From the NCBI GenBank assembly GCA_030613605.1, contig JAUWLO010000019.1:1-17111 (forward strand): a stretch of DNA of 17,111 nucleotides, read 5' to 3'. The notes beneath the pieces are model-generated. The model made no database searches. It was not told where the DNA came from and saw nothing but the letters and a program-made list of their open reading frames with translations. Below, piece by piece: positions 7,041 to 14,544 of the stretch. Both the position numbers and the translations under genes were made by a program. The stretch comes from Gammaproteobacteria bacterium. GTDB taxonomy: Bacteria > Pseudomonadota > Gammaproteobacteria > SZUA-152. Numbering within the stretch: position 1 is the first letter of the stretch; each line of letters starts with the position of its first letter.

Positions 7041-8489
7041 TTACCGGCCTTCCTGATCCGGGGCTTCAGCCAGGCCCAGATCATAATAAGATTGCGCTAT
7101 CTTGGCGATACCGATGGCAAAGGCGGCCGTTCGATAGTCATTGATTTTCGGATTGTTCTTCATGACTTCGCGAATATCCTGAAAAGCCATGCGCATAGTG
7201 TCATCAAGCCCCGAGCGGATCAGGTCCAGTTCGCTGGCACCTCTTACTATTCCTTTACGCTGTCTATCTGATACTTGCTGACCGGTAAGCTGTTCCAGGG
7301 CAACAAGATAGTTTTTTCCGCGCAGTTCATCATATCCACGCTGCAGACGACCAAATCGCATGTGGGAGAGGTTTCGAGTCCATTCGAAATAGGAGACAGT
7401 CACACCACCAGCATTGACATAGATATCCGGCAAGATGATAATGCCCCGGTGACGGAGGATCTCGTCGGCCGGGTAAGTCACCGGACCATTGGCTGCCTCC
7501 AGGATCAGTTTTGCCTGGATGCGCATGGCATTACCTGCATGGATCTGCGATTCGAGTGCAGCAGGAATGAGGATGTCACATTCCATCTCCAGTGCCTCCT
7601 CCCCGTTCTCACTATAGCTGCCACCAGGGAAGCCCTTGATGCCACCGGTTTCCGCCAGATACTGGCGCAAATCATGGACACTGAGGCCGTCCTCGTTAAC
7701 CACCACGCCATCGTGTTCAATGATGGCGATAACCTGGACGTTATCCTCCTCACAAAGGAATTTTGCTGTATGGTAGCCGACCTTGCCGAGCCCCTGGATA
7801 ACGACCCGTTGTTTCGACAAACCATCGGTAAGACCCGCCTTCTCCACCTCATCAGGGTGGCGGAAAAACTCCTGCAAGGCATACTGGACACCTTTGCCAG
7901 TAGCTTCCATCCGTCCAGGCACACCGCCCCGGTTTATCGGCTTTCCAGTAACACAGGCATCCTGATTGACGTCCTCAGGGAACAGCGTCTTGTAAGTATC
8001 CGCGATCCACACCATCTCCCGGGACGAGGTACCGAGATCGGGTGCAGGCACATTGGTCGCCGGGTTTAAGAACCCCTTCCGTGCCAGCTCCAGGGTATAG
8101 CGCCGCGTAATCTCTCGAAGTTCGTCTTCTGCGTATGCACTGGGGTTGATCAACAAACCACCCTTGGCACCACCAAAGGGAATATCGGCAATAGCGCACT
8201 TATAGCTCATCAGGGCGGCCAGCCCTTCTATCTCATCCTGATTCACGGTGGGTGCGAAGCGCAATCCCCCCTTGGAAGGAAGACGATGTGCGCTGTGGAC
8301 AGCCCACCAACCGGTGAACACCTCCACCTTGCCTCGAACCTTTACTGGAAATTTAAGCTGGATTACTGCATTGCAGGCCTGGATCACCTTGGCCGTGTCG
8401 GGACTCAGGCCAATCGCCAGGGTTGCCCTGTCAACCATACGGTCAACACCTTCACGGAAGGACATGCTCTCTTGTGTACTACTGCTCAA
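7041..8489 (-). CDS. gdhA: Glutamate dehydrogenase (Glu/Leu/Phe/Val family)
   Basis: 482 residues if started at TTG 8489, which lies five bases after GAGGGGG. The ATG at 8465 is in frame but has no site. Catalyses reversible oxidative deamination of glutamate to 2-oxoglutarate and ammonia with NAD(P). The dimerisation/substrate domain shows SKGGLRFAP (K73), LMSYKCA (K97) and PFGGAKGG (K109, the catalytic-type lysine), then NVPAPDLGTSSREM. The Rossmann domain begins at VVIQGLGKVGYH and contains LEAANGPVT and LPDIYVNAGGVTVSYFEW. Length and residues are those of the hexameric ~50 kDa class. It is the last gene after korA and korB on the same strand, with an 81-base gap to korB. This suggests that its 2-oxoglutarate is passed to, or drawn from, the ferredoxin oxidoreductase. 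Cofactor preference is not decided. Confidence 0.93.
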   Translation of the reverse strand: MSSSTQESMSFREGVDRMVDRATLAIGLSPDTAKVIQACNAVIQLKFPVKVRGKVEVFTGWWAVHSAHRLPSKGGLRFAPTVNQDEIEGLAALMSYKCAIADIPFGGAKGGLLINPSAYAEDELREITRRYTLELARKGFLNPATNVPAPDLGTSSREMVWIADTYKTLFPEDVNQDACVTGKPINRGGVPGRMEATGKGVQYALQEFFRHPDEVEKAGLTDGLSKQRVVIQGLGKVGYHTAKFLCEEDNVQVIAIIEHDGVVVNEDGLSVHDLRQYLAETGGIKGFPGGSYSENGEEALEMECDILIPAALESQIHAGNAMRIQAKLILEAANGPVTYPADEILRHRGIIILPDIYVNAGGVTVSYFEWTRNLSHMRFGRLQRGYDELRGKNYLVALEQLTGQQVSDRQRKGIVRGASELDLIRSGLDDTMRMAFQDIREVMKNNPKINDYRTAAFAIGIAKIAQSYYDLGLAEAPDQEGR

Positions 8490-8494
8490 GGTAA

Positions 8495-8501
8495 CCCCCT
8501 C
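8495..8501 (-). promoter_or_regulatory. gdhA: Strong ribosome binding site fixing the TTG start of gdh
   Basis: GAGGGGG on the minus strand, five bases before TTG 8489. No other start codon in the frame has a comparable site, so it decides the start. Confidence 0.65.
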
Positions 8502-8570
8502 AATTCGTCTGAATCACTCTTTAAAGATTAGCAAACCTGGAATGAAACCAGGGGTGGTGCAGAGGCTTGC

Positions 8571-9527
8571 TCATGACACCTCCAGTTCAGTAAACAGCTG
8601 GCTTAGATCGGAAAGTGGTCGTCCTGCCGCATCTGCGACCGCTATTCTTGCCGGCGGCATCCTGGCATACGATGGTTGGCGCCGGGTGATCTGCTCCAGG
8701 AACAGGGGCTGCGTCAGATCCTGAAGAAAGACTCCGACAGGAATCTGCTCATCCCATTCCTGTGCCTTAAGCAGACATTGAACCCGCTTTTCCTGACTGC
8801 CCTGTTCATCACTACTATCTGATATCACGGGGTCGTGACCTTCTGCCCGCAGGGAGTAGATCCGCTCGCCATACCACGCCTTGTCATGGAGATCGTTATA
8901 GACCGGGCAGGGTTGCAGCACATCCAGGTAGGCGATACCCGGATGCTCGATCGCCTGTTGTATGAGTTGGCTCAGTGACTTGACATCGTAGGCATAGCCA
9001 CGCCCTACCCAGGTAAACCCTGCAGACAACGCCAGCATAATTGGATTGATATGCCCCTGGATGTTGCTTTGCGGCATGCTTCTGGTCTGTTCACCTTGGC
9101 GGAGTGTAGGCGATGCCTGCCCCTTGGTGAGGCCATAGACGCCGTTGTTAAACAGGATGTAGGTCAGGTCCAGATTGCGCCGACCCACATTGACAAAGTG
9201 ACCCGCACCGATAGAGAGACCATCGCCATCCCCTCCGACAGCGATCACCGTCAAGTCGGGATTGGCCAGTTTGGCCCCCGTAGCAAAGGGTAACAACCGC
9301 CCATGCAGGGTATGCACGCCATAGCTGTTCAGGTAATAGGGAGTTTTGCCAGAACATCCGATACCGCCGAATACCGCCACCTCATCAGGAGAGCGTCCAA
9401 GTGCGGCCAGTGCGCGCTCCAAACCGCGCAGAATACCGTGGTCCCCACAACCGGCACACCAGTCATTAATCTGCTGCGACTGGAAATCTTTGGCCGTAAA
9501 TGCACTATGTGATTGTTCAGTTGCCAT
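8571..9527 (-). CDS. korB: 2-oxoacid:ferredoxin oxidoreductase, beta (TPP-binding) subunit
   Basis: 318 residues. With KorA it should convert a 2-oxoacid and CoA to acyl-CoA, CO2 and reduced ferredoxin in the cytosol, or run the reverse carboxylation. The thiamine diphosphate site is GGDGDGLSIG (98-107) followed by FNN at 126-128. The four cysteines that hold the single [4Fe-4S] cluster in this subunit are visible: C24 and C27 (WCAGCGDHG), C58 (GIGCSGKTP) and C207 (LQPCPVYN). A weak GAGAG site precedes ATG 9527, eleven bases after the korA stop, so the two are cotranscribed. 2-oxoglutarate is the likely substrate because gdh follows, but pyruvate or branched 2-oxoacids cannot be excluded from sequence alone. 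Confidence 0.92.
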   Translation of the reverse strand: MATEQSHSAFTAKDFQSQQINDWCAGCGDHGILRGLERALAALGRSPDEVAVFGGIGCSGKTPYYLNSYGVHTLHGRLLPFATGAKLANPDLTVIAVGGDGDGLSIGAGHFVNVGRRNLDLTYILFNNGVYGLTKGQASPTLRQGEQTRSMPQSNIQGHINPIMLALSAGFTWVGRGYAYDVKSLSQLIQQAIEHPGIAYLDVLQPCPVYNDLHDKAWYGERIYSLRAEGHDPVISDSSDEQGSQEKRVQCLLKAQEWDEQIPVGVFLQDLTQPLFLEQITRRQPSYARMPPARIAVADAAGRPLSDLSQLFTELEVS

Positions 9528-9538
9528 AATACACTCTC

Positions 9539-11521
9539 TTATTCATAAGGATTACGCAAGACCATGCGGGCTTCAGCTTTACCCTCGTGGATCTGCTGCA
9601 GAACCTGATAGAGGGCTTCACCGGAGATCGGTCTGCCGTTGTATTTGACCACCAGGTGGTCACAGCCCCGCCCCATCTGCGCCTTAACCAGGGCGTTCAT
9701 CTGGCCTGAATAGTTGCATTCAACCATGACCAGTGGTCCGGCGGTTGCCAGGATTGCTTCCAGTTCCTCACCGGGAAAGGGCCATAACAGGCGCAGCTGC
9801 ACAGCACGGGCACTGATGCCTTCATGCGCCAGCCGTTTCAGGGCATCGAGTAGCGCCCCCTTGTTGGAGCCCCAACTGATGATAGTAAAGGCAGCATCTA
9901 TGTCACCATATAGCCGCAGCTTTTCATCGGTCGGAATCTCCTGTGCCGCCTGCAGCAGTTTGCGGGCGCGCTTCTCCATCATCTGCTCACGCATCACCGG
10001 GTCCTCGCTGACCTGGCCGTACTCGCTATGTTCAACACCGGTAAGCCAGTGCTGGCCGCCGGCCTGTCCCAATAGCGGACGCGGAGAGATCCCGGAATCG
10101 GTCAGGGCAAAGCGTGGCACAGCCGATGCCGGTTCATGGCCTGGTCGATAGAGCTCGCCGCGGTCAATTTGCAGACGGCTCATTTCAAAGGTGGGGACTG
10201 TTTGCAGGGTACTGGTCAGCGCCTTGTCCAGTAGATGGATCACCGGCAGTTGATAGCGTTCGGCATAATCAAAGGCCTGGGCAGCATCGTAGAAACATTC
10301 CTCCACATCACCGGAGGCCAGAACCATCCGGGGAAATTCACCATGACCGCCATGGATAGCGGACTGCAGATCACCCTGTTCGGTCCGCGTCGCCATACCC
10401 GTCGAAGGTCCCCCACGCTGATAGAGGGTGATCACCAGCGGCACCTCATTCATCCCGGCCCAGCCCAGACCTTCGGTCATCAGGGAAAAACCCGGGCCAG
10501 AGGTGGCAGTGGCGCTACGCGTCCCGGTCAGGGCTGCACCACAGGCCATGGTCACGGCAGCCAGCTCATCTTCCACCTGAAGTAGCAGTGGCCCACTCTC
10601 CTCACCATTGGTTAATGGAACCCGGTTATGAGCCTCCAGAAAAACACTCTCGTCACTGGCCGGGCTGATCGGATAGTAGCTCTGAAATCCAAGCCCGGCA
10701 GCCAGCTTGCCCAGGGCCACGCTCTGGCTGGCGTTCAGTAACAACCCCGCTGTATCCCCCCTCGGCTCCGGGAGTTGCAGTTCAAGCGGCTCAAATGAAT
10801 CCTGGGCGTATTGACAGGCAATGGCGAGTGCCCGTCTATTCATCTCCAGCACATCTTGCTGGCCGGGAAAGACCTTCTCCAGGGCACGCTCCAGAGATCC
10901 ACGCGATATACCCAACATGGAAGATGAAATAGCGACAGCCATTATATTGATTGCGGCTGCCACACGCTGGCGCGCCACACCCAGTTCATCAGCCAACCTG
11001 GATAACAACGCCTTATAGGGAATGGCAAAGGTATGGACGCCATGCTGACGCGCCATCTCCAGCAGCCCGCTGCTGGTGGCAGGCAGCCCCAGGGTAGTGA
11101 GCTGTTCAATAATGTCATGCTGCAGGCGGGCATCAAGATAGCTGAGGGATGCCAGATCAACTTCACCGTCATCCGCTGAGCAGATCACATAACCGGGGGT
11201 GGTGAGCGCATTGAGATGCCGGCACAGTGACTCAGACTCGAATGTCACCAGCATATCCGGAGATTCGGAATGACAGGTAATGGGTCCGGGACTCGCGGAC
11301 ACATCACAGTAGCTGTGGCGGCCAATAATGTTTGAGTGGTATTCCCGGCGGCAGGATACCTGTTGCCCGCTCAATGCACAGGCACGGGCAAAGAGGGTGG
11401 CGATCCTGTCAATACCACTCCCCTGGGGTCCGCCTATTCTCCAGGCGATATGTTCAGTTCTCGTTTTCACAATAGGCTGGCTATGACGCCCGTTTTGATA
11501 GTTTTTAAGTATAACATGCAT
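9539..11521 (-). CDS. korA: 2-oxoacid:ferredoxin oxidoreductase, gamma-alpha fused subunit
   Basis: 660 residues. Residues ~27-200 form the gamma domain (WRIGGPQGSGID, then REYHSNIIGRHSYCDV). The alpha/pyrimidine-binding part starts at ~265 with LGKLAAGLGFQSYYPISPAS, then a TATSGPGFSLMTEGLG segment, LVMVECNYSGQM and a C-terminal VKYNGRPIS segment. This is the large subunit of the two-subunit KorAB-type enzymes. There is no ferredoxin domain, so an external ferredoxin is needed. The start is uncertain. ATG 11521 has no clear ribosome site, and an in-frame GTG at 11470 (V18) is closer to the conserved beginning. An imperfect hairpin lies just upstream. It is the first gene of korA-korB-gdh and is followed by korB after 11 bases. 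Confidence 0.92.
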   Translation of the reverse strand: MHVILKNYQNGRHSQPIVKTRTEHIAWRIGGPQGSGIDRIATLFARACALSGQQVSCRREYHSNIIGRHSYCDVSASPGPITCHSESPDMLVTFESESLCRHLNALTTPGYVICSADDGEVDLASLSYLDARLQHDIIEQLTTLGLPATSSGLLEMARQHGVHTFAIPYKALLSRLADELGVARQRVAAAINIMAVAISSSMLGISRGSLERALEKVFPGQQDVLEMNRRALAIACQYAQDSFEPLELQLPEPRGDTAGLLLNASQSVALGKLAAGLGFQSYYPISPASDESVFLEAHNRVPLTNGEESGPLLLQVEDELAAVTMACGAALTGTRSATATSGPGFSLMTEGLGWAGMNEVPLVITLYQRGGPSTGMATRTEQGDLQSAIHGGHGEFPRMVLASGDVEECFYDAAQAFDYAERYQLPVIHLLDKALTSTLQTVPTFEMSRLQIDRGELYRPGHEPASAVPRFALTDSGISPRPLLGQAGGQHWLTGVEHSEYGQVSEDPVMREQMMEKRARKLLQAAQEIPTDEKLRLYGDIDAAFTIISWGSNKGALLDALKRLAHEGISARAVQLRLLWPFPGEELEAILATAGPLVMVECNYSGQMNALVKAQMGRGCDHLVVKYNGRPISGEALYQVLQQIHEGKAEARMVLRNPYE

Positions 11522-11526
11522 GCAGG

Positions 11527-11555
11527 CGGATACCGACTAAACAGATTAGTATCCG
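11527..11555 (-). promoter_or_regulatory. Dyad/hairpin in the korA leader
   Basis: CGGATA (11527-11532) pairs with TATCCG (11550-11555), and CTAA/TTAG just inside can extend the stem with a 4-base bulge. It ends about six bases upstream of the korA ATG at 11521, where it would cover any ribosome site or serve as an operator. Confidence 0.4.
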
Positions 11556-11654
11556 GCTGATTTCGATGTAGACTTATCGATAGAGATTTCACTCACACAG
11601 CTTTACACAGGATTCTCTGCAGGAAAGGTCACGTAATATGGCCAGATTAGCCAC

Positions 11655-11732
11655 ATGCCGTTTGTGAAAACGTTAGCGCTGCTCAATGTGCTGTGGTTAC
11701 TGTTTTCATCGGCCATCTATTTTGCGAAGTAA
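11655..11732 (+). CDS. Putative 25-residue membrane peptide
   Basis: An ORF from ATG 11655 to TAA 11732 in the korA/ATPase intergenic region. It would give MPFVKT, a hydrophobic stretch rich in Leu, Trp and Phe, and a final lysine, as in single-pass small membrane proteins. No ribosome site precedes it. A better-sited ATG at 11638 (after AGGAAAGG) opens only a 9-codon ORF in another frame that overlaps its start. It is either a real coupled small peptide, a remnant, or chance. Confidence 0.25.
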   Translation: MPFVKTLALLNVLWLLFSSAIYFAK

Positions 11733-11736
11733 CGAT

Positions 11737-14361
11737 CTAATGGTTCCTGTATATCAGATCATGGCGCTTCAACCACTTCTCAATCTCCACAGCAAGCAAG
11801 ACCAGCGATGAAAGTGCCAGGCAAATCAGCAGGTCGGAAAGCGGAAGTGGTTGAGTATGGAAAATGGCATTAAATGCGGGCACGTAGATCACCGCCAACT
11901 GCAACAGAAGGGTAAAGCTTACTGCCCCCAGCATCGGCAGGTTAGTGAATAGCCCGATGCTAAACAGGGAGGCTGCTTCGCTACGCACTGCCAGCGAGTG
12001 AAACAGTTGAGAGATGGTGAGGACGGTAAACACCACGGTCTGCCAGTACTCAACGCCACGGGAGATCGCCCAGGCCTGGGACGCAATTGAGATCCCGCCC
12101 ACGAAAAGCCCCATCCACACAATATACTGCCACATGCCATGGGCAAAGATATTCTCCTCCGGCGGACGCGGAGCTCGACGCATGATGCCCGGCTCAGCTG
12201 GCTCGGCGGTAAAGGCCAGTCCCGGCAGGCCGTCGGTGACCAGATTGATCCACAGGATATGGATCGGCAGCAGTGGTATCGGCAGTCCGAGAAACGGCGC
12301 CAGGAAGAGCGTCCAGATCTCACCTGAGTTTGAGCTCATGGTGTATTTAATAAACTTACGGATGTTGTCAAAGATGCGCCGCCCTGCCCTCACGGCACGG
12401 ACGATGGTGGCAAAGTCATCATCCAGCAACACCATGTCTGCCGCTTCGCGGGCCACATCTGTGCCCTTCTGTCCCATCGCCACACCGATACCGGCCCGTT
12501 TCAGCGCGGGCGCATCATTGACGCCATCGCCGGTCATGGCGACAAACTCACCATTGGACTGCAGGGCCTTGACGATGCGCAGCTTCTGTTTCGGGGATAC
12601 CCGCGCATAGACCCGTATCGACTCGACAACACGGGCGAACTCGTCATCGGACATCTCATCCAGTTCTCTGCCGGTCAGCACACGCCTGTTGCCATCGGAA
12701 ATACCCAGGCGCGTGGCGATCGCACGTGCGGTGCCCGGATGATCGCCAGTGATCATTACCGGGGTGATACCCGCCGTCAGACAGTCAGCCACCGCCTGCG
12801 GTACCTCGGGCCGTGGCGGATCAATCAGCGCCACCAGTCCGAGGAAGGTCAGTTCACGCTCAATGCTTTGCGCATTAAGCTCATCGGGTTCAGCGGCAAA
12901 GGTGCGCTTTGCCAGTGCCAGCACCCGGTAGCCCTCACTGGCCAACTGCTCCGCCTCAGCCAGTATCTCACCGGCTTCCAGGGCCATGACACCGTCGCCC
13001 CCCAATGCGTTGCTGCACTGTTGCAGCACCTGTTCCGGTGCTCCCTTGATATAGGCCACCACACCTTCAGCCGAACGATGCAGGGTGGTCATCTCCTTGC
13101 GTTCGCTGTCAAAGGGAATGGCCGCCAGGCGCGGCAGCGCCTGCTCCAGCAGGTGCTTGTCAAAACCTGCACGCTGTGCCGCTTCAAACAGCGCCAGTTC
13201 GGTCGGTTCACCGGCTGGCTTGCCGTCCATCTCCGCCACGTCATTGTTCAGGGCCAGGGCCACACCCAGTTCACTCCACGGTGCTTTTGCCTCCCTGCCA
13301 GGCAAGGACTCTTGTCTTTCCCCTGCTGCGACAAACAGCTCCGCGGTCATCCTGTTCTGCGTCAGGGTGCCGGTCTTATCGGAGCAGATATAGGTCACAG
13401 AACCGAGGGTCTCGACCGCCGGAAGGTTTCTCACCAGGGCATTGTGTTTAATCAGCTTGCGTGCACCGAAGGCCAGGGAGATGGTCACCACAGCAGGCAG
13501 CGCCTCGGGTATTGCCGCTACCGCCAGGCTGACGGCGGTGAGCAACATCAGCAGTATTGGTTGTCCTTGCAGCAGGCCCGCCACAAAGACCACGGCGCAG
13601 ATCGCCAGTACCGCCAATGCCAGATAGCGTCCGAAGCGGGTCAGTCTTTTCTGCAGCGGTGTCCTGACACCCTTCTCACTACGCAGCAGTTCAGCAATTT
13701 GGCCAATTTCGGTCTCCAGGCCGGTTGCCACCACAACCCCTGTACCCCGACCACGGGTAATGAGGCTGCTCTTGTAGGCAAGGTTGCGCCGGTCTCCCAG
13801 CGGCAGATCTTTTTCAGCCAATCGTGCCTCCTGCTTGTCGACCGTTTGCGATTCTCCGGTCAAGGCCGACTCATCAGACTGCATCTCCTCTGTCACCAGC
13901 ACTCGCAGATCCGCAGGGACCACATTCCCGGCCTCCAGCAAAACCACATCCCCCGGCACCAGTTCCGCAGCTGTCAGGGTGATCGCCTCGCCATCACGCA
14001 GCACTTGCGCCTCTGGCGCCGCCATTTCTCGCAGTGCGGCAACGGCGCGTTCCGCACGGTACTCCTGCACGGTACCAATGATGGCATTGAGCAGCACGAT
14101 GACCAGAATGGCGATGGTGTCCTGGGGCTCACCAATGAAACCCGATATCAGCGCTGCTGCCAGCAACACTACAATCATAAAATCGGTAAACTGACCAAGA
14201 AGCATGGCCAGGAGGGTACGGTGCCGAGCCTCGGGGGTAGTATTGTGACCGTATTCGATCAGACGCTGTCTCGCCTCAGCAGTGGTCAGGCCATCTGCCG
14301 ATGAGTTGAGACGCTGCAGCGCGGCATCAGCCTCGATAGTGTGCCAGTCTGACTGCGACAC
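11737..14361 (-). CDS. P-type Ca2+-transporting ATPase (P2A/PMR1-like)
   Basis: 874 residues from GTG 14361, which follows AGGAG by six bases. TTG 14376 is in frame but has no comparable site. ATP-driven ion export across the inner membrane. From the GTG start: actuator loop ALTGES (166-171), PEALP in helix 4 (285-289), phosphorylation site CSDKTGT with D328, hinge TGDGVNDAPALKRAG, helix 5 NSGEIW and helix 6 WINLVTDGLP. Helices 4-6 carry the residues of the single high-affinity Ca2+ site of SERCA site II and of secretory-pathway pumps, and no heavy-metal-binding domain is present. An N-terminal cation-ATPase domain (LNSSADGLTTAEARQRL) and a C-terminal helix bundle complete the usual length. 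The start lies one base after the stop of a 38-codon ORF, suggesting coupling. Ca2+ is likely, Mn2+ possible. Confidence 0.92.
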   Translation of the reverse strand: MSQSDWHTIEADAALQRLNSSADGLTTAEARQRLIEYGHNTTPEARHRTLLAMLLGQFTDFMIVVLLAAALISGFIGEPQDTIAILVIVLLNAIIGTVQEYRAERAVAALREMAAPEAQVLRDGEAITLTAAELVPGDVVLLEAGNVVPADLRVLVTEEMQSDESALTGESQTVDKQEARLAEKDLPLGDRRNLAYKSSLITRGRGTGVVVATGLETEIGQIAELLRSEKGVRTPLQKRLTRFGRYLALAVLAICAVVFVAGLLQGQPILLMLLTAVSLAVAAIPEALPAVVTISLAFGARKLIKHNALVRNLPAVETLGSVTYICSDKTGTLTQNRMTAELFVAAGERQESLPGREAKAPWSELGVALALNNDVAEMDGKPAGEPTELALFEAAQRAGFDKHLLEQALPRLAAIPFDSERKEMTTLHRSAEGVVAYIKGAPEQVLQQCSNALGGDGVMALEAGEILAEAEQLASEGYRVLALAKRTFAAEPDELNAQSIERELTFLGLVALIDPPRPEVPQAVADCLTAGITPVMITGDHPGTARAIATRLGISDGNRRVLTGRELDEMSDDEFARVVESIRVYARVSPKQKLRIVKALQSNGEFVAMTGDGVNDAPALKRAGIGVAMGQKGTDVAREAADMVLLDDDFATIVRAVRAGRRIFDNIRKFIKYTMSSNSGEIWTLFLAPFLGLPIPLLPIHILWINLVTDGLPGLAFTAEPAEPGIMRRAPRPPEENIFAHGMWQYIVWMGLFVGGISIASQAWAISRGVEYWQTVVFTVLTISQLFHSLAVRSEAASLFSIGLFTNLPMLGAVSFTLLLQLAVIYVPAFNAIFHTQPLPLSDLLICLALSSLVLLAVEIEKWLKRHDLIYRNH

Positions 14362-14362
14362 T

Positions 14363-14479
14363 TTAAACTCCTGCAAAAAGATAGATGAGCGCGGCCGTCA
14401 CCAGGGCCGCCTCCAGCTTTGCCAGTGCACGGCGCCGTTCTGCCACTTCACTGACATAGGTACTGCTGATGCCACTCAT
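14363..14479 (-). CDS. 38-residue small protein coupled to the Ca2+ ATPase
   Basis: ATG 14479 to TAA 14365-14363, then one base and the GTG start of the ATPase. The peptide has a charged helix-like front (EVAERRRALAKLEAA) and a hydrophobic tail (LVTAALIYLFAGV), a shape that fits a membrane-associated regulator. Its ribosome site is weak (AGG about ten bases upstream). The exact junction with the ATPase and the AGGAG inside its last codons argue that it is translated. I know no family for it. P-type ATPases in animals and some bacteria are modulated by small membrane peptides, but applying that here is inference. Confidence 0.5.
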   Translation of the reverse strand: MSGISSTYVSEVAERRRALAKLEAALVTAALIYLFAGV

Positions 14480-14544
14480 TGCCTAACACCTGATTGTTTA
14501 TTGGTTAGTTTACATAGATAAGGATATAGCCGGTTCAGTTTTTT

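Noticed and set aside
7275..8069. 264-codon plus-strand ORF
   Set aside because: Antisense shadow of glutamate dehydrogenase, with no family signature and no ribosome site.
12739..14304. 521-codon plus-strand ORF
   Set aside because: Lies entirely antisense to the Ca2+ ATPase, whose motifs are all intact. It is rich in Arg, Gln, His and Cys as expected for the complement of a GC-rich gene.
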